A DNA stretch of 11,337 nt from Anaerolineaceae bacterium UBA5838 (lineage in GTDB: Bacteria; Chloroflexota; Anaerolineae; Anaerolineales; Anaerolineaceae). Under the pieces are notes generated by a model. That model was given only the letters and a program-made list of their open reading frames with translations, was not told the DNA's origin and ran no database searches. The stretch spans positions 19,850 to 31,186 of the forward strand of contig DJGU01000004.1 of assembly GCA_002432795.1 (NCBI GenBank), in the 5' to 3' direction. Position numbers and translations under genes: made by a program. The first letter of the stretch is position 1. Every line of letters begins with the position of its first letter. This document shows, in pieces, positions 1 through 6,283 of this stretch.

Positions 1-153
1 ATGGATTACGATGAGGAACGCACAGCATTTCTGGAAGGCTACGGTTTGAGAGTTCTGCGCATTCCTAACATTGAAGTCACCAGGAACTTCCATGGCGTAT
101 GTGAGTGTATCGACGATGCCTGCGAACAATCCCTCAGTCAGCCTGGCGGCTGA
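1..153 (+). CDS. DUF559-type nuclease-fold protein, C-terminal end (5' partial)
   Basis: Frame 1 is open from the first base to a TGA at 151-153, giving 50 residues. The stretch DEERTAFLEGYGLRVLRIPN matches the C-terminal part of DUF559 proteins, which have a Vsr/PD-(D/E)XK endonuclease-like fold; their usual signature here is D-E-R-x-x-x-L-E-x-x-G-x-R-V-L-R-F-x-N-x-E-V. The ATG at base 1 is probably an internal Met, because the catalytic half of the domain would lie upstream of the window. The last residues (after about residue 43) are encoded by a REP-like palindrome, so the native tail has probably been replaced. DUF559 proteins are often stand-alone small proteins of unknown role, near mobile or accessory DNA. 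Function beyond the fold is not established. Confidence 0.6.
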   Translation: MDYDEERTAFLEGYGLRVLRIPNIEVTRNFHGVCECIDDACEQSLSQPGG

Positions 154-177
154 CAGCTCCCTTTACACAAGGGAGCC
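131..177. repeat. REP-like double palindrome at the end of the DUF559 gene
   Basis: Two perfect stem-loops lie next to each other: GTCAGCC (137-143) pairs with GGCTGAC (148-154), and GCTCCCTT (156-163) pairs with AAGGGAGC (169-176). The layout CAGTCAGCC...GGCTGACAGCTCCCTT...AAGGGAGCC resembles small dispersed palindromes I recall from many bacterial genomes; this is recollection, not a search. The TGA stop of the preceding frame falls inside the first stem, so the element has become the 3' end of that gene and could also act as an mRNA end or stabiliser. The following bases to 326 show no gene I can support and no clear terminator for the minus-strand gene that ends at 327. Confidence 0.55.
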
Positions 178-326
178 TTTCTCGCAAACTTGCTGCCATA
201 TTTGGCGACATTAGATCGCTTTTGGATGTTATGGATATTCAAACTGAAGACTTTGCTGAGTGCGGGATTGAAAAGCAACCTTCCGGTTGAACTACGTGCT
301 CAGGCAAGAGACTGCTTCAGTTTTAC

Positions 327-1889
327 CTACTCAAACACGCCCGCTTCGACGTAGTAGCGCACGCCATCCTTGCTGGCAAAGAAGGCAACCATGTTCTCAT
401 AACGAGATGGGTTATATACACTAAAACCACAGCAGTAGTAGTGGGCGATCTCATCAAACCCGAGCATGACCTCTTCATCAGCATAGTTCAATCCGTACTC
501 GTTGCCTTTTCTGAAAAAGAAAAATGGTTCGCCAGCCATCACTTGGAAACCGAAGGTTTCGTCGTAGCTAAATAGTTCGCTCAATGACTCCCCGCTCCTG
601 AAGATCTCACCGTTCGCTGTAACCCATATGTTATTTCCTTCAACCGATCCAGTAATATGTTCCATCTCCATATACCAGTATTCCTGATGCGTAGTAAGAC
701 CTTGCCGTGGGTCCATCGCCGCTGAATAACTTATATCACCTGCTGGTACGCGGAGAATCAACTCATCATCCAGCCTAACCTCAACGGTAGCTATGGTGTT
801 TTCGATAACTGTTCCTGTGCTGAGCACCTTGCCTTCGAAGAGTTGCGAGTCAATCTGATAAGGAATGATGTCCTTGCGTTCAGCTTTATGTCTTTTGAAC
901 ACCCACGCGGGCAAAGAAGTGACTGGTCGGCCATTATAGTGCTCATTATCTGGACAGGAACCGTCCTGCAACTCGAAAGCCTCAACAGTAAGCCCTGCCC
1001 CGGAAAGGTCCAACATCTCTAGATCGAAGGCAGAAAAAAGACCTAGTTCGACGTAATAATTCGTCTCTCCCTTGCTTGCAAAAAATGTGACCATCGTGAG
1101 ATAGGATAGGGGGTTAAAAGCTGCCCCGCTGCAACAGGCGTAATGCCACACGCTATCAAAACCGAGCATGCTTACTTCACCGTCGTAATGAATCCCAATC
1201 TCTTCGTTCTTGGAGAAGAAATAAAACGGCTTATCATCCAGGGGTTGAAAACCAAAGCTTTCATCGTAGCTATATTGCTCATTGAGCGAGACACCATTCA
1301 AAAAAATCTCGCCCTTTGCATAGCTGGCTATATTGTTGTCATCATCTTCATTATCAGTGTGTGCCACTTCAACGTACCAGTCATTGCCTATCACCCAGGT
1401 CCCCCGCAGGTTGTTCACCGGGCCGGGGTCCCCACAATCGATGGAAAGCACTTCTTCATCATCGAGTTTGACGACCACGAGCATTTTTTCATCAACAAAT
1501 TTTTCAGCAGCTGTCAACTGACGGCCATTGACTGGTGGCGGAGAGAAAGGTTGTGCAAATACGTCCCGCAGCGGGCGGCGGTTTTTGAGGATTTCGCTGG
1601 AAGGTCCAGCTGTGGTGTTAAATGTCCTACCTTCATCTGGTCGTGGTTGAAACATGGCGAACTCATAGACTTCCATGGTCAGGTCGCCTATTTGGGCAAC
1701 TATAGGACCAGGAACATGAGTAGGAGTCGTGATAATTCGATTCATATCGCTGCCTGCAGTCTCTGTCACTGGGATTGAGGTCGGGAGAAGGGTCTGGGTA
1801 GGTTGAATGTCGGGGATTTGCGTGACGACACAGGCTGATAACAAGAGCAAGGGAACAAATAAGCAGTACAAATTCCGTTTTGTTTTCAT
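327..1889 (-). CDS. Predicted lipoprotein with two tandem CC-motif domains (copy 1)
   Basis: This is a 520-residue exported protein of unrecognised family. Residues 1-20 form a lipoprotein signal peptide (MKTKR, hydrophobic core, lipobox LSAC with Cys20), followed by a Thr/Pro-rich linker to about residue 62. Two homologous domains follow, roughly residues 120-290 and 340-520. Each contains in order an acidic strand (V-x-L-D-D-E), WY-x-E-x-x-H, GEIF-x-x-G-x-SL, FGFQ, a PF(Y/F)FF segment, MLGFD, an adjacent cysteine pair (C252-C253 and C486-C487), N-P, and FFASK...YYVE. The protein should sit on the outer face of the cytoplasmic membrane. The start is supported by AGGA seven bases before the ATG. 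The next gene upstream on the same strand is a close paralogue with the same architecture. No catalytic motif is evident; a binding or surface role is only a guess. Confidence 0.85.
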   Translation of the reverse strand: MKTKRNLYCLFVPLLLLSACVVTQIPDIQPTQTLLPTSIPVTETAGSDMNRIITTPTHVPGPIVAQIGDLTMEVYEFAMFQPRPDEGRTFNTTAGPSSEILKNRRPLRDVFAQPFSPPPVNGRQLTAAEKFVDEKMLVVVKLDDEEVLSIDCGDPGPVNNLRGTWVIGNDWYVEVAHTDNEDDDNNIASYAKGEIFLNGVSLNEQYSYDESFGFQPLDDKPFYFFSKNEEIGIHYDGEVSMLGFDSVWHYACCSGAAFNPLSYLTMVTFFASKGETNYYVELGLFSAFDLEMLDLSGAGLTVEAFELQDGSCPDNEHYNGRPVTSLPAWVFKRHKAERKDIIPYQIDSQLFEGKVLSTGTVIENTIATVEVRLDDELILRVPAGDISYSAAMDPRQGLTTHQEYWYMEMEHITGSVEGNNIWVTANGEIFRSGESLSELFSYDETFGFQVMAGEPFFFFRKGNEYGLNYADEEVMLGFDEIAHYYCCGFSVYNPSRYENMVAFFASKDGVRYYVEAGVFE

Positions 1890-1948
1890 CGTTTCTTCCT
1901 TTCAGTTCGGAATAGGTGAACACCGATGCTTTGATTGTAATACACAAC
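1890..1948 (-). promoter_or_regulatory. Conserved 59-nt leader of lipoprotein copy 1
   Basis: Read on the minus strand, this leader aligns without gaps to the leader of the paralogue (3742-3800). It contains a -10-like TACAAT (plus-strand 1934-1939), an inverted repeat GGTG-TT-CACC (1915-1924) just downstream of it, and the ribosome site AAAGGAAG (1895-1902). The paralogue has TAAAAT, GGTG-TC-CACC and the same ribosome site at the same distances from its ATG. I see no convincing -35. The palindrome between -10 and ribosome site could be an operator or a short mRNA hairpin; that is inference. Confidence 0.45.
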
Positions 1949-2193
1949 AGAAACCCTGATCGTACCGACGTCCTCAACGAGCACGGGGGTTAGCAGAAGG
2001 CTCCCAGCTTTGTGTGGCAAAAATGACCCGTCGGTCAATTTGCGTGCTCTGTCCGGAGACCGGCGCGATCCAGTAATCCGATCGGGTGGTCTGTACCCAT
2101 CGGGTAGGCTTCGCACTCATGAGACCTTTGCGAGCAGAAAGAGACATTTGGGGTAATTCGTGAGAGACATTTGAGGTCGCGATTTTTCCTTAC
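1949..2193. other. Gap between the two lipoprotein genes, no supported gene
   Basis: With the adjoining copy 1 leader, this stretch completes the 304-bp gap between the paralogues. It does not resemble the sequence downstream of copy 1. On the minus strand an open frame of 48 codons runs from an ATG at 2118-2120 to a stop at 1974-1976. Its product contains TRSDYWIAPVSGQSTQID, which I do not recognise, and no ribosome site supports it, so I do not call it a gene. The end nearest copy 2 carries short direct repeats (see next entry). It may be a decayed insertion separating the duplicated genes. Confidence 0.4.
2120..2177. repeat. Short spaced direct repeats, possible mobile-element end
   Basis: AGAGACATTTGGGGT (2140-2154) and AGAGACATTTGAGGT (2163-2177) differ by one base and start 23 bases apart. 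A more diverged third copy, TGAGACCTTTGCG, starts at 2120. Several spaced copies of a short motif at an edge resemble the repeated transposase-binding sites at the ends of IS21-type elements, but no transposase remnant is visible, so the identification is tentative. The block ends 16 bp after the stop codon of lipoprotein copy 2. Confidence 0.35.
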
Positions 2194-3741
2194 TCAAACA
2201 CCCGCTTCAACGTAATAGCGCACGCCATCCTTGCTAGCAAAAAAGGCGACCATATCCTCGTAATGCGCAGGATTGTAAACACCAAAGCCACAGCAGTAGT
2301 GGTGGGCAACTTCATCAAAACCGAGCATCACTTCTTCCTCGGCGTAGTTTAATCCAAACCCCCCATCTTTTTTGAAGAAGTAGAAGGGCTTGCCAGCTAA
2401 CAACTGGAAGCCAAAGGTTTCCTCGTATCCGTAAAGCTGGTTCAATGACTCACCGCTTCTGAATATCTCGCCCAGGCTTATTCCTCTGAAAATGTTGCCA
2501 TCAGTTTCATACGCGCTATGCGCCATTTCCATGTACCAGTGCTCCCCATGCACCCAAACTCCAAAACCCGGGTCCATAACGGCAGGATGTGTCAAATCTC
2601 CTGCGGGAACACTCAGGATGATTTCGTCATCCAGCCTGACTTCCACCTTCGCGTCTGTTAGGGTATCAATGTTGGTAGCCGCGGTAAGAAATTTTCCCTG
2701 GAATAGCGGTGCAGCCTGGTATTGAACCAAATCCTTGCGTTCCGTTTCATGACGCTTCATAACCCAACCCGGCAGAGAACCAGTCGGTCGGGATTGAATG
2801 TGCTCTTCGTCCGGCCAGGAACCATCCTGCAGCTCGAAAGCCTCAATGGTGAGACCCGCCCCGGAAAGGTCCAGCATCTCCAGATTGAAGTCTGAAAAGA
2901 GACCCAACTCAATGTAGTAATTCCTCAATCCTTTGCTGGCAAAAAATGTAACCATGTTCAGATAAGCCCTGGGGTTAAAAATCCCTGCACTGCAACAGGC
3001 ATAATGTGAAATGTGGTCAAAGCCAAGCATGCTGTCTTCACCGGCATAGTTGATGCCAATCTCACTGTCTTTTAAGAAGAAGAAAAAAGGTTTATCGTCG
3101 AGCGGTTGAAAGCCGAACGTTTCTTCATAGCCGTATTGCTCGTTGAGCGAGATTCCATTCTTAAAAACTTCTCCGCGTATGTCAATCGGAGTATCAGGAA
3201 CAGTGGCAAGGGTTGTGTGTGCCACCTCTACGTACCAATCCTCACTGATCACCCATAAGCCATAAAGATTATTCAGTGGGGTGCCAACGCCGACATTAAC
3301 TGAAAGCACTTCTTCGTCGCCCAAGCTGACTGTTATGATTACCTCGCCGTCAATTTCTTGTCGCACAGTTTTCAATTGCTGTCCGTTGAGTGGTGGCGGC
3401 GAGAAGGGTCTGTGCATGACATCACGCAATGGACGACGGGTTTTGAGGATTTCACTGGAGGGTCCGAATGTTGTTACAAAGTCATAGCTATCGGTTGGTC
3501 TTATCTTGATCCGTTCATAGACTTCCATGGTCAGATCACCCAATTGGACAACTTCTGGTCCGCTGACCTCGCCTGGCATTGGATCGGTGGTCGTTGGGCT
3601 ATCACCAGTGGGTTCTGTTATAGGGAGTGCAGTCGGAAGCAGGGCTTGAGTTGGGGTTGGGTCAGGATCCTGGATTGGTGCGCAGGCGGAAAGCAAGACA
3701 GTTATTAAAACTGCATAAATGTAAGGTTTTTTTGTTTTCAT
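2194..3741 (-). CDS. Predicted lipoprotein with two tandem CC-motif domains (copy 2)
   Basis: This 515-residue protein is the paralogue of the gene at 327-1889. It shares the signal peptide start (MKTKK), the LSAC lipobox with Cys20, a Pro/Thr-rich linker (DPDPTPTQALLPT), and two homologous domains with cysteine pairs at C249-C250 and C483-C484. The first domains of the two proteins resemble each other more (HYACC, FNP, FFASKG, YY-x-ELGLF) than either resembles the second domains (YCCGF, YNP, FFASKDGVRYYVEAG). The domain duplication therefore predates the gene duplication. The C-terminus lacks the final two residues of copy 1 because two bases are missing near 2199-2203; the ancestral stop remains out of frame at 2190-2192. 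The start follows the same AAAGGAAG ribosome site as in copy 1. Function is unknown; it is likely membrane-anchored outside the cell. Confidence 0.85.
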   Translation of the reverse strand: MKTKKPYIYAVLITVLLSACAPIQDPDPTPTQALLPTALPITEPTGDSPTTTDPMPGEVSGPEVVQLGDLTMEVYERIKIRPTDSYDFVTTFGPSSEILKTRRPLRDVMHRPFSPPPLNGQQLKTVRQEIDGEVIITVSLGDEEVLSVNVGVGTPLNNLYGLWVISEDWYVEVAHTTLATVPDTPIDIRGEVFKNGISLNEQYGYEETFGFQPLDDKPFFFFLKDSEIGINYAGEDSMLGFDHISHYACCSAGIFNPRAYLNMVTFFASKGLRNYYIELGLFSDFNLEMLDLSGAGLTIEAFELQDGSWPDEEHIQSRPTGSLPGWVMKRHETERKDLVQYQAAPLFQGKFLTAATNIDTLTDAKVEVRLDDEIILSVPAGDLTHPAVMDPGFGVWVHGEHWYMEMAHSAYETDGNIFRGISLGEIFRSGESLNQLYGYEETFGFQLLAGKPFYFFKKDGGFGLNYAEEEVMLGFDEVAHHYCCGFGVYNPAHYEDMVAFFASKDGVRYYVEAGV

Positions 3742-3800
3742 CGTTCCTTCCTTTCAGTACGAGATTGGTGGACACCGACTAATTAATTTTACTGCACAAC
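3742..3800 (-). promoter_or_regulatory. Conserved 59-nt leader of lipoprotein copy 2
   Basis: This is the counterpart of the copy 1 leader, with a -10-like TAAAAT (plus-strand 3786-3791) whose upstream edge is 50 bases from the gene start, as in copy 1. The inverted repeat GGTG-TC-CACC lies at 3767-3776 and AAAGGAAG lies before the ATG. The central dinucleotide of the palindrome differs between copies while both arms are kept, which fits selection on the arms. Upstream of the leader the two loci stop resembling each other, so this marks one edge of the duplicated unit. Confidence 0.45.
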
Positions 3801-3982
3801 GCCATCCTCATTTAAAAAGGGAAAATGCCGGGCTAATTGGAAATTTTCAGCCCAAAGATTGTGCTGATGATGTATGGTTAACCAGGCAAAGGGTAAAATT
3901 GTTCTATCAGAGCAGATTGGATACCGCTAAGGCAAGAATGACCTCTCCTGCTGACATGATGAAGTGCCCAAATAGGTTTAGT

Positions 3983-4002
3983 GGCGGGAGCAAGCCCCCG
4001 CC
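3983..4002. repeat. Palindrome 1 of the REP-like cluster
   Basis: GGCGGGAGCAAGCCCCCGCC folds into a nine-pair stem on the minus strand with one G-T wobble and a two-base apex. It is followed by GTACG. The 25 bases from 3983 recur at 4087-4111 with one difference. Confidence 0.6.
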
Positions 4003-4038
4003 GTACGGAACAAACATTCGTCGTAACAGATTTTTGTA

Positions 4039-4060
4039 CGGATGGGCTTTAGTCCATCCG
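4039..4060. repeat. Palindrome 2 of the REP-like cluster
   Basis: GGATGGGCTTTAGTCCATCC (4040-4059) plus one flanking C-G pair forms a stem of the same length and apex as its neighbours, again with a single G-T wobble. Its primary sequence differs but the shape is the same, and it is preceded by the shared GTACGG. Confidence 0.6.
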
Positions 4061-4085
4061 CTATGATGGCGATAACCAAGACTTT

Positions 4086-4107
4086 CGGCGGGAGCAAACC
4101 CCCGCCG
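4086..4107. repeat. Palindrome 3 of the REP-like cluster
   Basis: GGCGGGAGCAAACCCCCGCC (4087-4106) with an extra C-G pair is a near copy of palindrome 1 and is again followed by GTACG. It lies about 90 bp upstream of the msrA start, so it could also end transcripts entering from the other side, although no T-tract follows. Confidence 0.6.
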
Positions 4108-4165
4108 TACGAGGTGAGTCTCTCCGTTCTTACTGAACAATAAAAATGACGGCACAGTGTCGTAC

Positions 4166-4171
4166 TATAAT
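4166..4171 (+). promoter_or_regulatory. Candidate -10 box of msrA
   Basis: A consensus TATAAT lies 24 bp before the msrA ATG. No good -35 is found at 16-18 bp upstream, so the promoter call is tentative. A transcript starting here would have a leader of about 20 nt carrying the ribosome site GGAAG. Confidence 0.4.
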
Positions 4172-4195
4172 TAAAACTAAGATTGGAAGAACAAC

Positions 4196-4702
4196 ATGAC
4201 AACTAAGATCCAAACCGACGAATTAGTCCTTGCAGGAGGTTGTTTCTGGGGGATGGAAGAACTCTTCCGCCGTCTGCCTGGCGTACTGGACACCGAAGCT
4301 GGTTATACCGGCGGAGAGAATGACCACCCCACCTACCGCAACCACCCCGGGCATGCCGAGGCGCTCAAAATTGTCTTTGACCCACAGCAGACCGATCTTC
4401 CGCATCTGCTCGATTTCTTCTTCCGCATGCACGACCCCACAACCCTAAATCGACAGGGCAATGACATCGGCACCTCTTACCGCTCCGCTATCTTTTATGC
4501 CGACGAAGCTCAGAAACTCGCAGCCAAACAGATTATCGATAAAGTCAATCAAAGCGGCGTCTGGAAGCGACCGGTGGTGACCACGCTCGAGCCGCTTGGC
4601 ACCTTCTGGGTGGCTGAAGATTATCACCAGGATTACTTGCAGAAGCTGCCGAATGGCTATACCTGCCATTTCATCCGGCCTATTCCAAGTTTTCTGGATT
4701 AG
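4196..4702 (+). CDS. msrA: Peptide-methionine (S)-S-oxide reductase MsrA
   Basis: The enzyme reduces the S epimer of methionine sulfoxide in proteins and free methionine in the cytoplasm, using thioredoxin as usual electron donor. The 168-residue product carries the catalytic motif GGCFWG with Cys16, followed by AGYTGG (35-40), GHAE with the conserved Glu55, HDPTTLNRQGND (79-90) and GTSYRS (92-97) with Tyr95, then AEDYHQDYLQK (140-150). Asp90 and Tyr95 correspond to the active-site Asp and Tyr of known MsrA. The only other cysteine is Cys157 in GYTCHF near the C-terminus, the likely resolving cysteine (inference). The loop before GHAE is short (YRNHPGHAE rather than the longer C-S-G-x-T-GHAE form), as in some known MsrA subgroups. 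The start has GGAAG nine bases upstream. The enzyme fits an aerotolerant or oxidant-exposed lifestyle. Confidence 0.95.
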   Translation: MTTKIQTDELVLAGGCFWGMEELFRRLPGVLDTEAGYTGGENDHPTYRNHPGHAEALKIVFDPQQTDLPHLLDFFFRMHDPTTLNRQGNDIGTSYRSAIFYADEAQKLAAKQIIDKVNQSGVWKRPVVTTLEPLGTFWVAEDYHQDYLQKLPNGYTCHFIRPIPSFLD

Positions 4703-4724
4703 GTTCGCTAAAAAAGGGTCTGAT

Positions 4725-5033
4725 ATGCAGAAACAGCCCTCAGCACCTCCCGAAAGCAAGGTGCGCAATTACCTGAAAATGCTCAAGGTATATGGGCTGA
4801 TCGCGTTAGGAATCGTTTTGCTCTTCACTGGCGGGGGCTTTGTGACTGGCGGGGTGCCCGGTCTGCTCAATGGTCTGAATTTGGGGCTTATTGTCAGTGC
4901 TGTTGGGCTGCCTTTTTTGGGAATTGTGGTCAGCATTACCTACTGGAGCGAATTTGCGGGAAGGTGGGGCGAGGAAAAGTACAAAGAGCAATTGGAAGGC
5001 AAGCCTGATGATAAAAATAATCAGGACTGGTAA
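4725..5033 (+). CDS. Small two-helix membrane protein
   Basis: This 102-residue protein begins 22 bp after msrA. Two hydrophobic, Gly-rich segments (about residues 22-42 and 52-74) should span the membrane, joined by a short Gly/Pro turn. The N-terminus is polar with Lys/Arg before helix 1, and the C-terminal 25 residues are highly charged (EEKYKEQLEGKPDDKNNQDW), so both ends are probably cytoplasmic. I chose the ATG at 4725 because a longer frame starting at 4596 would overlap msrA by more than 100 bases. The ribosome site (AAGGG) is weak, which suggests coupling to msrA translation. I do not recognise the family; no catalytic residues stand out. Confidence 0.7.
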   Translation: MQKQPSAPPESKVRNYLKMLKVYGLIALGIVLLFTGGGFVTGGVPGLLNGLNLGLIVSAVGLPFLGIVVSITYWSEFAGRWGEEKYKEQLEGKPDDKNNQDW

Positions 5034-5068
5034 TGTAATCAGATAAGCTAAGAAACGAGAGGTTGGCA

Positions 5069-6073
5069 ATGAAAAACAGTCTATTTCTCCTAATTGTGAT
5101 ATTTATGCTTGGCTTGAGCGCTTGCGTGCCTACGGCTGAAATTCCTCCCACAGCAATCCCTCCAGTCGAAATCAGTCCCGAACCCACCAGCCTGCCTGCC
5201 ACGGAGCCTCCCACCCCGGAGCCACAGCCCACGCTGGAGCCTACATTGGAGCCCACGGCAGATGTGGAAACACCCGCTTCAAATCTTTATGCCTATGTCA
5301 AGGAATTTCAGATTTACCTCCTCAATCCCGCGGATTTGTCGGTGGTGAGGATGGGTGATTCCAACCACCCCATTGGTTATGCCTCTGATTGCTGGCTAAG
5401 TTCTCCGCGTCTTTCGCTGGATGGACACTACCTTGCCTTTGAAGCCCGCTGTGTAAACGCTTTTATTGTGTATGACCTGCTCCAAAACAACAAAATCGCG
5501 GAGATTGTAAAAGCATCCGATCCCGAAATCCTCGGCGATACTCTGCTCGGTTGGGCAGAAAATGGGCGGCTTTACTATACCCGTATGGTTGGTGGCTGCA
5601 GCTTTGATCCCGAACTCATAGGTCCGGAAAGAATGGAAGTTTACTCCTACGAACCCGTTTCAGGCAGCACGCGTTATGAATTTGACCTGCCCAAGGTCGA
5701 TGCCGCCTCACATGCCTACAGCATCGGCATCATTATTGATCCCCAGGCAGAGCATGTGATTGCCTGGAATGCCGCTTGTTCGGTGGGGCTTGGCACTCGC
5801 TTCCTTCTAACTACCAACACCGGAGATTACGAGATTTCCCCCAATAGCTGGCCGGCAAGTTTCGGTGACCTGAGCGGACATTATTCAGCCTTCCCCGCGG
5901 AGCAGTACGTGTTTGGGGCGGATGGTGGAAAACTTTTTGTTCTCAAAGACCCTCAACTCGAATGGGATCCCAACTCAAGGCTGATGTTCCTTGCCCCCGG
6001 TGCAAGCCAGGCGCAGCAGATCGACTCGGGCAGTTTCAATGAACTGGTCAGCCAGGCGCCTTTTGTGAATTAG
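5069..6073 (+). CDS. Predicted lipoprotein, Pro-rich linker plus beta-propeller-like domain
   Basis: The 334-residue product has a lipoprotein signal peptide with lipobox LSAC (16-19, Cys19). A linker rich in Pro, Thr and Glu follows (residues 20-70, including PQPTLEPTLEPT), typical of surface lipoproteins in this group of bacteria. The rest is a soluble domain. SPRLSLDGHYLAFEA (112-126) resembles a TolB/WD40-like propeller repeat (SPDG-x-x-I-A-F), and later segments such as LGWAENGRLYYTRM fit further blades. I started at the ATG at 5069 because AGAGG (5058-5062) is six bases upstream; a TTG at 5063 would abut the ribosome site. It lies 35 bp after the small membrane gene. It is not related to the two CC-motif lipoproteins beyond the shared export signal. 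Substrate or partner is unknown. Confidence 0.8.
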   Translation: MKNSLFLLIVIFMLGLSACVPTAEIPPTAIPPVEISPEPTSLPATEPPTPEPQPTLEPTLEPTADVETPASNLYAYVKEFQIYLLNPADLSVVRMGDSNHPIGYASDCWLSSPRLSLDGHYLAFEARCVNAFIVYDLLQNNKIAEIVKASDPEILGDTLLGWAENGRLYYTRMVGGCSFDPELIGPERMEVYSYEPVSGSTRYEFDLPKVDAASHAYSIGIIIDPQAEHVIAWNAACSVGLGTRFLLTTNTGDYEISPNSWPASFGDLSGHYSAFPAEQYVFGADGGKLFVLKDPQLEWDPNSRLMFLAPGASQAQQIDSGSFNELVSQAPFVN

Positions 6074-6130
6074 AGCTTTATTAATATTTCATCATAAGTC
6101 TTCTCCAGCCAGCAAAATGACTGGATATTT

Positions 6131-6139
6131 TGGTATACT
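6131..6139 (+). promoter_or_regulatory. Extended -10 promoter upstream of clpC
   Basis: TGG-TATACT is an extended -10 element (TGn followed by a five-of-six match to TATAAT). No clear -35 lies 17 bp upstream, which extended -10 promoters can do without. Transcription would begin near 6146, giving a leader of about 140 nt before clpC. I see neither a CIRCE element (HrcA) nor the CtsR heptad repeats that control clpC in Firmicutes. Confidence 0.5.
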
Positions 6140-6146
6140 CCAATTA

Positions 6147-6252
6147 CCGGAAACTGTATTTCCGGGATATTGTGAACCCTCTTTTTTGGGTTCCCCCGTC
6201 TGATTTCCCCTGCCAAAATCGAACACCGGGACTACCAAGGCAGGATTTGCCT
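6147..6252 (+). promoter_or_regulatory. Hairpin-rich 5' leader of clpC
   Basis: Three perfect stem-loops lie between the promoter and the gene: CCGGAAA/TTTCCGG (6147-6153 with 6159-6165), GAACCC/GGGTTC (6174-6179 with 6188-6193, loop with six T), and AGGCA/TGCCT (6238-6242 with 6248-6252). The first would sit at the very 5' end of the transcript and could protect it from decay. The T-run lies in a loop rather than after a stem, so this is not a standard terminator. A temperature- or stress-sensing role is only a possibility. Confidence 0.4.
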
Positions 6253-6283
6253 GACAAGGCTATGAAAGGTTTTGAGGTTTACT

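Larger units (their letters stand above)
3801..4165. other. Divergent intergenic region with palindrome cluster
   Basis: No gene is supported between the leader of lipoprotein copy 2 and the msrA promoter. From 3801 to about 3980 I see only AT-richer sequence with a weak GGGCT...AGCCC pairing near 3830-3854. From 3983 to 4107 three palindromes of the same design are spaced about 50 bp apart (listed separately). Short frames here run through the palindromes and have no ribosome sites. Confidence 0.6.

Noticed and set aside
105..290. Plus-strand frame of 61 codons after the DUF559 end
   Set aside because: It runs through the REP-like palindrome in another frame, has no ribosome site, and the product is not recognisable.
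300..326. GAGACTGCTTC near 308-318 as the arm of a second dispersed repeat
   Set aside because: The resemblance to a known-looking GAGATTGCTTC repeat arm is short, and no pairing arm is present nearby.
1143..1778. 211-codon open frame on the plus strand across lipoprotein copy 1
   Set aside because: It is antisense to the lipoprotein. The matching stretch in copy 2 is open only in broken pieces, whereas the minus-strand protein is conserved between copies.
4596..4724. Upstream extension of the small membrane protein gene into msrA
   Set aside because: It would overlap msrA by more than 100 bases in another frame. The extension has no family support, and the ATG at 4725 gives a sensible membrane protein.
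6174..6193. GAACCC/GGGTTC with a T-run as an intrinsic terminator for the upstream lipoprotein gene
   Set aside because: The T-run is in the loop, not after the stem, and the stem has only six pairs. A leader hairpin fits the position after the promoter better.
6074..6283. CIRCE or CtsR operator upstream of clpC
   Set aside because: I looked for TTAGCACTC/GAGTGCTAA and for GGTCAAA-type heptad repeats and found neither.
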